This document shows positions 37,071-46,619 of a stretch of 64,000 nt of DNA, piece by piece. The stretch lies in NCBI GenBank assembly GCA_965221815.1, contig OZ244915.1, positions 558,001 to 622,000 of the forward strand, in the 5' to 3' direction. Within the stretch, counting starts at the first letter, position 1. Every line of letters begins with the position of its first letter. This DNA comes from JAPOXR01 sp965221815 (GTDB lineage: Bacteria; Pseudomonadota; Alphaproteobacteria; Rhodobacterales; Rhodobacteraceae). Under the pieces are notes generated by a model that saw only the letters and a program-made list of their open reading frames with translations, was not told where the DNA came from and made no database searches. The position numbers and the translations under genes were made by a program.

Positions 37071-38390
37071 ATGGAATATCTGAAGCGCGGACGATCGGAA
37101 GACGAACGTGCCAGGCAGGCCGCGAAGGTCAGTGACATTGTCGCGCGCAGCCTGGAGACAATCGAACAGGGGGGTGATGCCGCGGTACGGGAGATGTCAG
37201 AGACATTCGACAACTGGTCACCGCCGTCTTTTCGCATGAAGGAAAGTGACATTGAGCATTTGGTCAATTCACTCTCCAGACAGGACCTGCATGACATTCG
37301 CTTTGCGCAGGAACAGGTCCGAAACTTTGCCCGCATCCAGCGCGAGTCCATGCATGATGTGGAAACCGAAACCCTTCCGGGGGTGATCCTTGGCCATCGC
37401 CATATTCCGGTCCAATCGGTGGGTTGCTATGTGCCCGGGGGAAAATTCCCGATGGTCGCATCGGCGCATATGTCGGTTGTCACGGCCGATGTTGCCGGCG
37501 TCCAGCGTATCGTCGCGGCCACACCGCCCGTGAATGGCGAACCCAATGCCGCTGTCATCGCTGCGATGCATCTGGGCGGTGCCGATGATATCTATCTGCT
37601 CGGGGGAATTCAGGCTGTTGGCGCCCTCGCACTGGGAACCGAGACCATAACTCCGGTGGACATGCTCGTGGGCCCCGGAAATGCCTTTGTGGCCGAGGCA
37701 AAACGCCAGCTCTTCGGTCGGATCGGGATCGATTTGCTCGCCGGCCCCACCGAGACTCTGATTGTTGCTGATGACAGCGTCGATGCCGAACTGTGTGCCA
37801 CAGATCTGCTGGGGCAGGCCGAACATGGGTACGATTCCCCTGCTGTGCTGATCACCAATAGCCGCCGACTGGCCGCTGAGACCCTGGCAGAGATCAAGCG
37901 GTTGCTCCGTAAATTGCCAACGGCAACCACCGCAGCGCGCAGTTGGACCGATTACGGAGAGGTCATCCTGTGTGACAGTTATGAAGAGATGTTGCAGGAA
38001 GCTGAAAGGATTGCCTCGGAGCATGTTCAGATCATGACCGCGCGCGACGACTGGTTCCTGGAGCACATGACCCATTACGGCGCTCTGTTCCTCGGTCCAC
38101 GCACGCATGTGGCAAACGGTGACAAGGTCATCGGGACAAACCACACGCTTCCAACGCGCCGGGCCGGGCGCTATACTGGCGGACTGTGGGTCGGCAAGTT
38201 CCTGAAAACCCATACCTATCAGAAGATCCTGACCGACGAGGCGGCAACTCTGGTCAGCGGCTATTGTTCGCGGCTTTGCGCCCTCGAGGGATTCACCGGT
38301 CACGGTGAACAGGCCAATATACGGCTGCGCCGCTACGGCGGCCTCAATATTCCGTACGGCGGTGTGGCAGCAGCTCAGGCCAGGAGCTGA
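37071..38390 (+). CDS. HisD-family dehydrogenase, HpsN (sulfopropanediol 3-dehydrogenase) type
   Basis: The 439-residue protein has the histidinol dehydrogenase fold: [56 protein letters not shown]. The zinc and catalytic residues are kept ([39 protein letters not shown]). [18 protein letters not shown] and the start [14 protein letters not shown] are features I associate with the HpsN group, which oxidises 2,3-dihydroxypropane-1-sulfonate, rather than true HisD. It should oxidise a primary alcohol of the imported compound to an acid with NAD. No histidine genes are nearby. Whether the substrate is a sulfonate is inference. Confidence 0.8.
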   Translation: MEYLKRGRSEDERARQAAKVSDIVARSLETIEQGGDAAVREMSETFDNWSPPSFRMKESDIEHLVNSLSRQDLHDIRFAQEQVRNFARIQRESMHDVETETLPGVILGHRHIPVQSVGCYVPGGKFPMVASAHMSVVTADVAGVQRIVAATPPVNGEPNAAVIAAMHLGGADDIYLLGGIQAVGALALGTETITPVDMLVGPGNAFVAEAKRQLFGRIGIDLLAGPTETLIVADDSVDAELCATDLLGQAEHGYDSPAVLITNSRRLAAETLAEIKRLLRKLPTATTAARSWTDYGEVILCDSYEEMLQEAERIASEHVQIMTARDDWFLEHMTHYGALFLGPRTHVANGDKVIGTNHTLPTRRAGRYTGGLWVGKFLKTHTYQKILTDEAATLVSGYCSRLCALEGFTGHGEQANIRLRRYGGLNIPYGGVAAAQARS

Positions 38391-38396
38391 GATTCC

Positions 38397-39167
38397 GTGA
38401 TGCCTCACCTGTCGGTTCCCCGGACACCCTCTTTCAGTCTTGCCGGTCGCCGTGCGCTGGTCGTCGGCGCGTCGCGCGGCATCGGGTTTGCATTGGCGGC
38501 AGCGCTCGGTGAAGCAGGTGCACATTTGACGATCTGCGCGCGCCAGCCGGCAGCCATTGCCTCGGCAGGAGAGGCGTTGCGAGATGCGGGTTATGGTGTC
38601 CGGTCGCTCGAGATGGATGTGACCGATGACGCGCAGGTCAAGCGATGTTTTGTACACGAAACACGATTCGATATCGTGGTGAATTCAGCCGGAATGGCAC
38701 GTCATTCACCGGCAATGGAAACTGATCCGGACAATTATGATCAGGTGATGGCGGTCAATTGCCGCGCCGCCTATTTCCTGGCCTGCGCAGCAGCGAAATC
38801 AATGCGTGAACATGGCGGGTCAATCATCCAGATCTCATCCCAGATGGGTCTGACAGGTGGTATTGACCGATCGGTCTATTGCGCATCCAAACATGCGCTC
38901 GAGGGGATGAGCAAGGCGATGGCGGTTGAATGGGGACAATATGGAATTCGGGTCAACACAATCTGCCCCACATTTGTGCGGACCGAACTGACCCGCCAGA
39001 CTCTCGCCGATCCCGAAAAAGTCAAATGGATCGAGTCCAAGATCAAACTGGGACGGATCGCTCGCCCCGAAGATGTGATGGGTGCCGTGGTCTTTCTGGC
39101 CTCTGATGCCTCGTCAATGGTGACCGGCACACATCTCCTGATTGATGGCGGTTGGACGGCAGGATGA
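38397..39167 (+). CDS. Short-chain dehydrogenase/reductase
   Basis: A 256-residue classical SDR with the nucleotide motif VVGASRGIGFALAAALGEAG near residue 20, NSAGMA, and the active-site serine, tyrosine and lysine in IIQISSQMGLTGG and SVYCASKHALEGM. The C-terminus (MVTGTHLLIDGGWTAG) is typical. It would oxidise or reduce a secondary hydroxyl of the substrate with NAD(P). The start is a GTG at 38397 or the overlapping ATG at 38400; AGGAG lies ten bases before the first. It begins six bases after the HisD-like gene. Confidence 0.9.
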   Translation: MMPHLSVPRTPSFSLAGRRALVVGASRGIGFALAAALGEAGAHLTICARQPAAIASAGEALRDAGYGVRSLEMDVTDDAQVKRCFVHETRFDIVVNSAGMARHSPAMETDPDNYDQVMAVNCRAAYFLACAAAKSMREHGGSIIQISSQMGLTGGIDRSVYCASKHALEGMSKAMAVEWGQYGIRVNTICPTFVRTELTRQTLADPEKVKWIESKIKLGRIARPEDVMGAVVFLASDASSMVTGTHLLIDGGWTAG

Positions 39168-39192
39168 ATCGGCGCGTCGGGACGATCAGACG

Positions 39193-40218
39193 ATGAGCCG
39201 TGTCACCTCCCAGGACGTGGCGCGCGATGCCGGTGTCAGCCAATCGGCTGTCAGCCGCGTCTTTACGCCCGGGGCCTCGGTTTCAAAGAAAGTCGCAGCG
39301 CGCGTGCGCCGTTCGGCGGCGCGTCTCGGATATCGTCCAAACGCCGTCGCGCGCTCACTCATTACCGGTGAGACCAAGATAATCGGGTTGGCGGTCGCTG
39401 AGCTCGACAACCTGTTCTATCCGCGCATTCTGGAACTTCTCTCGGAACATCTGCAGCGTGTCGGCTATCACATCATGATGTTCTTTGCCGATGTCGATGA
39501 CGCGGCCAACGAAAAACTGTTTTCCAACCTGCTCGATTACCAGGTTGATGGTTTGATCGCTGCGTCGGCGACGATGTCGGGCGCACCGATCGAACGCTGC
39601 CGGGAAGGAAATATTCCGATCGTTCTGTTCAACCGGCACCAGGGCAAGGATGGCCCGACATCCGTGACCTCGGACAATTTTGCCGGCGGTCGGCTCGCGG
39701 CGACCCTGTTGGCAAAGGAACATGAACGCATTGCGCATATTTCCGGCTGGCAGGGATCATCGACGGGACGCGAACGCCAGGAAGGGTTTCTGGCAGGGTT
39801 GAGGGCGGCTGATCGCGATTTGGTGGCCTGTATTGATGGAAGATACTGTCAACAGGCCGCGCGTGAAGCGACCCTCAACCTCTACACGGACGGGGGTTGC
39901 CACCCGGATGCACTCTTCGTGGGCAGCGATCAGATGGCTTTTGCGGTTATGGATACGCTTCGCGGTGAGTTGAATCTGCGGATTCCCCAGGATGTCTCGG
40001 TCATCGGTTTCGACGATGTCCCGATGGCCGCCTGGCCACCCTATCGCCTGACCACGATCCGCCAGCCATTGGAGCAACTCGTGGCAGCAACCGTGGAGCA
40101 GCTTCGCGCACGTATCAAGGATCCCAATCTGGATTTCGACCACATGCGTTTGCCATGTGAGATCCAGATCAGGGAATCGGCGCGTATCGACAGGGAATTG
40201 TACAGCGAAGAACAATGA
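39193..40218 (+). CDS. LacI-family transcriptional regulator
   Basis: The 341-residue protein starts with a LacI helix-turn-helix (VTSQDVARDAGVSQSAVSRV) and hinge helix (ARVRRSAARLGYRPNAVARS), followed by a periplasmic-binding-like ligand domain (KIIGLAVAELDNLFYPRILE to DVSVIGFDDVPMAAWPPYRL). It most likely represses this cluster and is released by the substrate or an intermediate. Being encoded inside the operon suggests autoregulation. The start at 39193 places the HTH at residue 4, as usual. Candidate binding palindromes lie at 31773-31788 and 42280-42307. Confidence 0.9.
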   Translation: MSRVTSQDVARDAGVSQSAVSRVFTPGASVSKKVAARVRRSAARLGYRPNAVARSLITGETKIIGLAVAELDNLFYPRILELLSEHLQRVGYHIMMFFADVDDAANEKLFSNLLDYQVDGLIAASATMSGAPIERCREGNIPIVLFNRHQGKDGPTSVTSDNFAGGRLAATLLAKEHERIAHISGWQGSSTGRERQEGFLAGLRAADRDLVACIDGRYCQQAAREATLNLYTDGGCHPDALFVGSDQMAFAVMDTLRGELNLRIPQDVSVIGFDDVPMAAWPPYRLTTIRQPLEQLVAATVEQLRARIKDPNLDFDHMRLPCEIQIRESARIDRELYSEEQ

Positions 40219-41222
40219 ACACACTCCATTATACGGACTTTCCGTCTTTCATTCTCGGCATCACGGAGAACATATGGGAAGGACGACATATTGATCTTCT
40301 CCATACGGCTTATCGTGACGATATCATCGTCCGTTCGCCGTCTGCGGTGACCCGGGGCAATCGTGCGGTCATCAGTGCCACCCGCCAGACCCTCAGTGAA
40401 TTTCCTGATCGACGGTTGTTGGGAGAAGATGTGATCTGGCATCGCGCCGGTGACGACAGCTGGTATTCCTCACATCGGCTTTACTGCACCGCAACGCATC
40501 TGGGACATGGGATATTTGGTGCACCGACGGGCCGCCGGTTGGCCTACCGGGTGATTGCCGATTGCCATGCGCGGAGCCATCCGGATCTGGGTTGGCAGAT
40601 TGACGACGAATGGCTGGTGCGTGATTTCGCCGGAATTCTCTCGCATATGGGCATGACATCCCGGGATTATGCTGAAACCTGGTGCGCGCAGCAGAGGGCG
40701 CAGACAGGTCAGGTCGAAGTTGACGGTTTCCCCCCGGAATCAGTTCCAGAAGGGCCTTATCAGGGAAGCGGCGATGATGCGCCGTGCGGCGCGCGATATG
40801 AAGAGTTGTTACATCGTATCATGCAGGATGAATTCGCGGTGATCGCCGCGAATTATGACCCCGCCTGTCAACTTGAATTACCAGGACATGTCACGGCACA
40901 CGGCATTGCCGAGGCGGAGCGTTTCTGGCTGGGGCTGCGGTCATCCTTTCCCGATGCCGCATTCCGTGTCGCGCATCGTATCAGTGGAAATGATCCGGAT
41001 CATTGTCCGCGCGCCGCCGTGCGCTGGAGTCTGGATGGAATTCATGCCGGTGCGGGGATGTTTGGTGACCCGTCCGGCCAGCGCGTCTCAATCATGGGCA
41101 TATCGCATGCGGAATTCGGCCCACGGGGTTTGAAGCGCGAGTTTATCCTGTTCGATGAGGTTGCCGTGTGGAAACAGATTTTTGCACAGACAGCCAATCA
41201 GGAGTCAGGTGAGGAAGGATAG
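40215..41222 (+). CDS. Protein with two SnoaL-like domains
   Basis: The 335-residue protein is a tandem of two NTF2-fold domains. The first (about residues 10-150) has VRSPSAVTRGNRAVISATRQ and GAPTGRRLAYRVIADCHARS. The second (about 195-325) has QLELPGHVTAHGIAEAERFW and FGDPSGQRVSIMGISHAEFG. The two halves are only distantly alike and are joined by a proline-rich linker. Known relatives are called ester cyclases, but the reaction here is unknown. Its ATG overlaps the LacI stop (ATGA), so it is co-translated with the regulator gene. Confidence 0.8.
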   Translation: MNTLHYTDFPSFILGITENIWEGRHIDLLHTAYRDDIIVRSPSAVTRGNRAVISATRQTLSEFPDRRLLGEDVIWHRAGDDSWYSSHRLYCTATHLGHGIFGAPTGRRLAYRVIADCHARSHPDLGWQIDDEWLVRDFAGILSHMGMTSRDYAETWCAQQRAQTGQVEVDGFPPESVPEGPYQGSGDDAPCGARYEELLHRIMQDEFAVIAANYDPACQLELPGHVTAHGIAEAERFWLGLRSSFPDAAFRVAHRISGNDPDHCPRAAVRWSLDGIHAGAGMFGDPSGQRVSIMGISHAEFGPRGLKREFILFDEVAVWKQIFAQTANQESGEEG

Positions 41223-41226
41223 GGAC

Positions 41227-42195
41227 ATGATATCCAATGGTGATATGGCGGCGCGCATCGTCCGCTACGGTGAACTGGTTCCGTGCCGGACGGCATTTAT
41301 TGACACGTATAATCCGGGTTCAGACCGCAAGGAAAATTTTACCATCGTGGGGGGCGGTGTGTCGGAAAACCCGGATCAACATGTCCATATCTGCGACACA
41401 CCCGGTTTCAACATCGGCGCTGCCGGACAACCGCCCAACTGTCGTAATTCATTGCATTCTCATCACACGGCCGAGGTTTTCATCGTGCTGAAGGGACGGT
41501 GGCGTTTCTTTTGGGGTCGGTGGGGCCAGGCGGGCGAAGTCGTTCTCGAGGACGGGGATATCTTCAACATTCCCACCGGGATTTTCCGCGGATTCGAAAA
41601 TATCGGACAGTGTCACGGGATGTTGTTCGCAGTGCTCGGCGGCGATGATGCGGGCGGCGGCGTGGTTTGGGCACCGCAGGTGATCGAAGAGGGGCGGAAA
41701 AACGGCATGATACTCTCCGCTTCGGGTCAACTCTATGACCGCAACCGGGGAGAGGAACTCCCCGCAGGAGACGTTCCCATGCCAACCCTCTCGGATGCGG
41801 AACTCAGTGCGTTTCCCGAGATTCCCGTGGGACAGGTGGTGCCGCGTTTTGTCGCCCGGCGCTGGGATATGAAAGCCCTTTCCGCCAATGCACCCGCGCC
41901 GATCATCGGGGACAAGGCGTTGATTGTTGATCGGCCAGGATTCACGGTGGATTTTCTGTCTTGCGGTGCCACCGCGAACGAGATGACGGCAAGTGAAAAA
42001 CATGAAATCCTGCTCGTGACCGAGGGGCACTGGAAACTGACATGGCAAGGCGGAGACACCGTGCTGGCTCCGGGAGACACGTGTGCGGTCCCGCCTGATA
42101 CACCATTCAATATTGCTCCCGCAGTTTCCGGAGAAAACGGCATGTTTCGGGTGCGCGGTACCGATGATCCGGCGGGACCAACCTGGAATTTCTGA
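41227..42195 (+). CDS. Double-cupin protein
   Basis: The 322-residue protein has two cupin barrels. The first has the metal motif HSHHTAEVFIVLKGRWRFFW near residue 77 (two histidines and a glutamate), but the expected histidine of the second motif is replaced (IPTGIFRGFEN). The second barrel has SEKHEILLVTEGHWKLTW and PGDTCAVPPDTPF. Relatives include dioxygenases and sugar-phosphate or oxo-acid isomerases; with an incomplete metal site, the reaction cannot be assigned. AGGATAGGG precedes the ATG at 41227, five bases after the previous gene. Confidence 0.75.
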   Translation: MISNGDMAARIVRYGELVPCRTAFIDTYNPGSDRKENFTIVGGGVSENPDQHVHICDTPGFNIGAAGQPPNCRNSLHSHHTAEVFIVLKGRWRFFWGRWGQAGEVVLEDGDIFNIPTGIFRGFENIGQCHGMLFAVLGGDDAGGGVVWAPQVIEEGRKNGMILSASGQLYDRNRGEELPAGDVPMPTLSDAELSAFPEIPVGQVVPRFVARRWDMKALSANAPAPIIGDKALIVDRPGFTVDFLSCGATANEMTASEKHEILLVTEGHWKLTWQGGDTVLAPGDTCAVPPDTPFNIAPAVSGENGMFRVRGTDDPAGPTWNF

Positions 42196-42279
42196 GATGA
42201 CAGATGGGCGACAACATGCTGTCAACCCGGAGCGCTGCCGATTCACATCTTCAGTGCCGGACAAGACGTCTGACCCAGC

Positions 42280-42307
42280 GATATCGTTTCACGCATGAAA
42301 CGATATC
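42280..42307. promoter_or_regulatory. 12-bp perfect inverted repeat GATATCGTTTCA-CGCA-TGAAACGATATC
   Basis: A perfect 28-base palindromic site lies in the 177-base gap before the MetE-like gene. It lacks a T run, so it is unlikely to be a terminator. The GTTTCA/TGAAAC arms recall LacI-family sites. It could be the operator of a second promoter for the last gene, or an mRNA hairpin. Confidence 0.55.
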
Positions 42308-42372
42308 AGTTGTGAATGAGTCCGGTGGGATATTGTGTGGCGGGGTCTGGGACAGAAACAGGAGAAGAATAA

Positions 42373-43509
42373 ATGTTGATTCGCACGACACATGTTGGCA
42401 GCCTGCCGCGTAGCCAGGAAGTGACCGATCTGATTTTCGCGCGTGAGCGGGGCGAGTCATTTGATCAGGAGATTTTTGATCAAACCATGTTTCAGGCGGC
42501 CGGAGAGACGGTGCGCCGTCAGGTCGAAGCCGGCATCGATATCGTATCTGATGGCGAAACCTCAAAGATCTCTTATGCGACCTATGTCAAGGATCGTTAT
42601 ACCGGATTTGGCGGTGACTCCCCGCGGCGGCCACCTGCCGACCTCCGGCTGTTTCCGACATTTCTCAAGCGGTTGGCAGACTCAGGTGGTACACCCCAAT
42701 ATTCCCGCCCCTGTTGTATCGGGCGGGTGGAGCCGAAGGGGCAGGGGGAATTGTTGAAGGACATTGCTGCTCTCAAGGCGGGAATGGTCGCACATGGTGC
42801 GGCCGAAGCTTTCATGAACGCGGCATCTCCCGGCGTGATCAGTCTGTTCCTGCCGAATGACTATTATCCTTCACGATCAGCCTATCTGGGGGCACTTGCC
42901 GAGGCGATGCGCGAAGAGTACCGGACAATTGTCAATTCAGGTTTGTATCTGCAGCTCGACTGCCCTGATCTGGCCCTTTCACGTCACATGATGTTCGACG
43001 ACCTGACCGACGCGGAGTTTATCGCCATTGCCCATGAGAATGTGGAAGCGCTTAATCATGCTCTGGACGGAATCGATCCTGCGCGTGTGCGCGTTCATAT
43101 CTGCTGGGGAAATTACGAAGGACCACATGTCTGTGATATCGGCATGGACAAGGTCTTGTCGCTCTTCTTGCGTGTTCATGCGCAATATCTGCTCTTCGAG
43201 ACTTCCAATCCGCGCCATGCGCATGAATGGGAAGTGTTTCGGGAGCGACGGGATGAGATTCCCGATGATACGGTCCTGGTGCCGGGAGTGATCGACAGCA
43301 CAACCAATTTTGTCGAACATCCACGGGTTGTCAAACATCGATTGCAGAGATTTCTGGAATTCATGCCCCGCCATCGACTCATGGCGGGAACAGATTGCGG
43401 ATTTGGGACGTTCGCAGGTTTTGGAGCCGTGGATCCTGAGATCTGTTTCGCCAAACTGAAATCACTGTGCGAGGGGACAGGCTTGGTGAATCCGCAACTT
43501 TCAGGCTGA
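42373..43509 (+). CDS. MetE-like zinc alkyltransferase (cobalamin-independent methionine synthase II family)
   Basis: The 378-residue protein corresponds to the catalytic half of MetE. It starts IRTTHVGSLPRSQEVTDLIF, and the zinc ligands are present: histidine and cysteine in RVRVHICWGNYEG, the glutamate in LLFETSNPRHAH and the cysteine in MAGTDCGFGTFAG. The N-terminal MetE half that holds the folate is missing. Proteins of this size include core-MetE methyltransferases and epoxyalkane:coenzyme M transferase, all moving an alkyl group to a thiol. In a catabolic operon it may demethylate the imported compound or conjugate it to a thiol. AGGAGAAG precedes the ATG. Confidence 0.8.
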   Translation: MLIRTTHVGSLPRSQEVTDLIFARERGESFDQEIFDQTMFQAAGETVRRQVEAGIDIVSDGETSKISYATYVKDRYTGFGGDSPRRPPADLRLFPTFLKRLADSGGTPQYSRPCCIGRVEPKGQGELLKDIAALKAGMVAHGAAEAFMNAASPGVISLFLPNDYYPSRSAYLGALAEAMREEYRTIVNSGLYLQLDCPDLALSRHMMFDDLTDAEFIAIAHENVEALNHALDGIDPARVRVHICWGNYEGPHVCDIGMDKVLSLFLRVHAQYLLFETSNPRHAHEWEVFRERRDEIPDDTVLVPGVIDSTTNFVEHPRVVKHRLQRFLEFMPRHRLMAGTDCGFGTFAGFGAVDPEICFAKLKSLCEGTGLVNPQLSG

Positions 43510-43953
43510 ACAGGCCTGCAGAAATCTGACCCGCTGCACGGATCAGTTCCTGCTGCATACGACCAAAGCCCTGAATGTTCTACAAACATTCTCAGTCAAT
43601 TGTTGAAAGGGAACACACGACCGCATCGACCTGTGGGGTCGCACCGCCGCCCGTATCATGTTTGGTGATGTGATGGGATCAGGGGAGACAACAGACCGCC
43701 CCCGCGAAACATCTCTCTATGAACCGGACCGCCCGGGGCTGGAATTCGCCACCCATTGAAGAGATCTCCGGACTGTTTCGTTGTTCAGCTTGAGTGTTGG
43801 GTTACATATGTCCTTTCCACAAGCAGGATTTGTGCCGCAATCTTTTCGAGGCGAGAGCGCTCCATGCCCTGCGCCGAATGTGCCTTGTTCGATTGGCCTC
43901 TGACCAGGCATCTCTGGCGGAGTTGCGTCCTGACCGGACAATGACGTGTGAGG
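43510..43953. other. Gene-free stretch after the catabolic cluster
   Basis: About 440 bases between the MetE-like gene and the convergent SLC13 permease. Short frames are present but none resembles a protein family. No obvious terminator with a T run was found. Confidence 0.4.
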
Positions 43954-45756
43954 TCAGAGTGGCCAGAATATCGGGATCAGCAGACTGGCCAGGATTCCGA
44001 CCGAAATATTCAGTGGCAGCCCAATGATCATGTAATCGGTGAATTTGTAACCGCCGGGACCGAAGACCAATGTGTTGGTCTGATAACCAATCGGTGTTGC
44101 AAAACTTGCTGACGCCGCAACCATGACGGCGACAACCAGCGGGCGCGGATCGATCCCGAGTGGTGTTGCCAGACCGATGGCAATCGGTGTCATGACAACA
44201 GCAACGGCACTGTTGGAGACCATCTCGGTCAGTACCGATGTCAGGAGATAGACGATCCACACGATCAGAAACGGGTGCAGACCGAACAGGAGCGGGGTCA
44301 CGAATTCGGCAATCAGGGTCACCGCACCTGTCGATTCCATTGCTGCGCCGACTCCCAACATTGAGAAGATCAGTGCGAGCAATCGACCATCAACGAATGA
44401 CAGGCCATCTTCGGCATCAACGCATCGCAGGACGAAGACAACCGCAACCGCAATCATCGCCAGAGCATAGATGGGCATGACACCCAGGGCAGCGAGGACA
44501 ACCATGGTCGCAAGTGTTGCCAATGCGATGGGCGCTTTTTTCCTGCGATAGGGTCGAACATCTGGTCTTTCGACTTCCGTCACATCGTGATCAACCGCGA
44601 ATCTGTGAATGTCTGTCGCTGTTCCCTCAAGCATGAGCGTATCACCAACACGGATCTCCACGGAATCAAGCTGTCCGATCGAAGCCAGTCCGCGGGGTCT
44701 GTGTACGGCGAGGGGATAGACAGAGTAACGGCGCGCCAACTCCAGCGAACCGATCGAAGCACCCACCAGCCGGGATCGCGGAGAAATCAGGACCTCAACG
44801 GTTTCAGTTCGTCGTGAGGAGACCTTGTCGGCCAGACGGAGGTCTTGGTGCTCATGGAGTCCCAGAAGTTCGGTAGCACTCGTCCGTAGAATGACGCGAT
44901 CTCCCTCATGCAAGTCAACATTGGGAAACTGCCGCCGCAGCGGGGTATTTTCACGGACGACATCGACAATGCGAACGCCATGACGGCGAAAGATTTCAAC
45001 CTGCAGCGCATTCTGACCAATCAATTCGCTTCCCTCGGGGATTGCCAGTTCGGTAAAGAACTTCATTTTGGTCTTGTCGCGCAAAATGCTCGAAAACGAC
45101 TCTCTGCCGGGCAGAAGTCTGGGACCCAGAACACGAAGATAAAGTATGCCGAAGCCAGCGAGAATGACACCCAGTGGGGTGATTTCAAACAGGGTAAAGG
45201 GTTCGAGTCCGGCGGCGCGGGCCGCGCCATCAACGAGGAGATTCGTTGATGTCCCGATCAGCGTACAGATACCGCCAAAAATCGACAGATATGATAGCGG
45301 GATGAGAAGTTTCGAGGGATCAATATCGAGTTTGTGGGCAATGGCGATCACCACGGGGATCAGCGCCAGGACAACCGGTGTGTTATTGATGAAAGCCGAT
45401 GAGACGACCACAATGACCGATAGGAACACGAGCACACGCACCGGGTGTTCACGGCTTGTCCGGGTGGCGGCTCCCGAGAGAGCGGACAAGACGCCGGTCC
45501 TGACAAGAGCGCCCGACAGGATATACATGGCTGCAATCGTCCAGGCCGCCGGATTGGAAAAGACAGCCAGAGCTTTTTCATGTGGCAAAAGTCCTGCAGC
45601 GATCAAGACACCTGCACCGATCAAAGCCACAGCTTCAATCGGATAGGTCTCGGTCACAAAGAGAACAAACATTGCGAGCGTGACGGCCAGAACAGCCAGA
45701 GCCGGCCCATTGACGATGACAAATTCCACGAGATCGTATTCTCCCGCTACCGACAC
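43954..45756 (-). CDS. SLC13/DASS-type permease with two RCK_C domains
   Basis: A 600-residue membrane protein. N-terminal helices carry SSAFINNTPVVLALIPVVIA and GTSTNLLVDGAARAAGL, the sodium/anion motif region of the DASS family. Residues 210-380 hold two TrkA-C (RCK_C) domains (IPEGSELIGQNALQVEIFRR, ISPRSRLVGASIGSLELARR). The C-terminal helices carry a second SNS-type motif (EMVSNSAVAVVMTPIAIGLA, then ATPIGYQTNTLVFGPGGY). Such proteins import divalent anions such as dicarboxylates or sulfate. The start is a GTG with GGAG five bases upstream. Confidence 0.88.
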   Translation of the reverse strand: MSVAGEYDLVEFVIVNGPALAVLAVTLAMFVLFVTETYPIEAVALIGAGVLIAAGLLPHEKALAVFSNPAAWTIAAMYILSGALVRTGVLSALSGAATRTSREHPVRVLVFLSVIVVVSSAFINNTPVVLALIPVVIAIAHKLDIDPSKLLIPLSYLSIFGGICTLIGTSTNLLVDGAARAAGLEPFTLFEITPLGVILAGFGILYLRVLGPRLLPGRESFSSILRDKTKMKFFTELAIPEGSELIGQNALQVEIFRRHGVRIVDVVRENTPLRRQFPNVDLHEGDRVILRTSATELLGLHEHQDLRLADKVSSRRTETVEVLISPRSRLVGASIGSLELARRYSVYPLAVHRPRGLASIGQLDSVEIRVGDTLMLEGTATDIHRFAVDHDVTEVERPDVRPYRRKKAPIALATLATMVVLAALGVMPIYALAMIAVAVVFVLRCVDAEDGLSFVDGRLLALIFSMLGVGAAMESTGAVTLIAEFVTPLLFGLHPFLIVWIVYLLTSVLTEMVSNSAVAVVMTPIAIGLATPLGIDPRPLVVAVMVAASASFATPIGYQTNTLVFGPGGYKFTDYMIIGLPLNISVGILASLLIPIFWPL

Positions 45757-46619
45757 GCAACTCCATATACTCTTTGGCGTGGAACCCCAAAATCTTTCAT
45801 GAATTCCCGAAATTTCCCAAGATCCATCTCCTGTGCCGCTTCTGTTCGATCATGGCCGCAGGGAAGGGGCTGTCTCCCGGAGTCAGAGCCTGTGTATATC
45901 GGAAGGGATGCGTCAGCAGTGACAGAAAAGATCAATGTTGCGCATCGCCAGATGGTGGGAAGGCAGGGCAGGAGATCCAACCAATCGATCAATCAGGATT
46001 TTGTTCTGCGAGTTCTCAACGACCTGGAATTGAGGTGTGACTCGATCAACCGGCCATGGCGCATGTTCAACCTTCACGATCAAGAAGAGAATGTCGGGAC
46101 AGTCTCGCCTCCGGTCTCAAAGAGCCATTTCTGATGATTCAAATCTGTCATTCCTGGCAAGGGCTTGTCTCCATAAGGCGATTTGGTCCGCAAAGGCACG
46201 AATATCGGTTGGATTCTTGATCAGCGACCGCCTGATCATCAGAGCCGACCCAGGATACGAAGCGCATGTCTTTCAACCTGATCTGCGGGTTCTTCCACAT
46301 AGCCGATGGCACGTCCTACGAGATTGGTAACTCGACCTGTGACGCCACCCTGGCTGCGTCCATTGCATTGACCAGTTCCTCAACCCGCACGCGAGATGGG
46401 GATCTTATGCGGCACCGTGTACAAGGCGAAAGGAGCCACCACCCCGCCAAACGCCGCGTCCTGACAGGTCCTCACCCCGCCACTTGTCCACGTTCTGTTT
46501 TTTCCGATGTCCAGATCTGCAGCTGCGGCCCGTTGAGGCCAATCGAGACGTACCACCGGATTGTCGCCCGCGTGTGCATCGCCAAGGCGTGTGCCGCCAG
46601 CCCCACGGGCGGGCTCGAC
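45757..46619. other. Degraded intergenic region
   Basis: About 860 bases without an intact gene. On the reverse strand 46250-46340 reads GRVTNLVGRAIGYVEEPADQ up to a stop at about 46245, and a neighbouring frame upstream reads VEELVNAMDAARVASQ; together they look like pieces of one broken small protein I cannot name. The rest shows no pattern. Confidence 0.4.

Noticed and set aside
37071..38390. Histidine biosynthesis gene hisD
   Set aside because: No other his gene is near, and the N-terminus and the [14 protein letters not shown] stretch fit the HpsN-like group better.
37269..38657. 462-codon reverse frame opposite the HisD-like gene
   Set aside because: No domain features; the forward strand keeps every catalytic residue of the HisD fold and fits the operon spacing.
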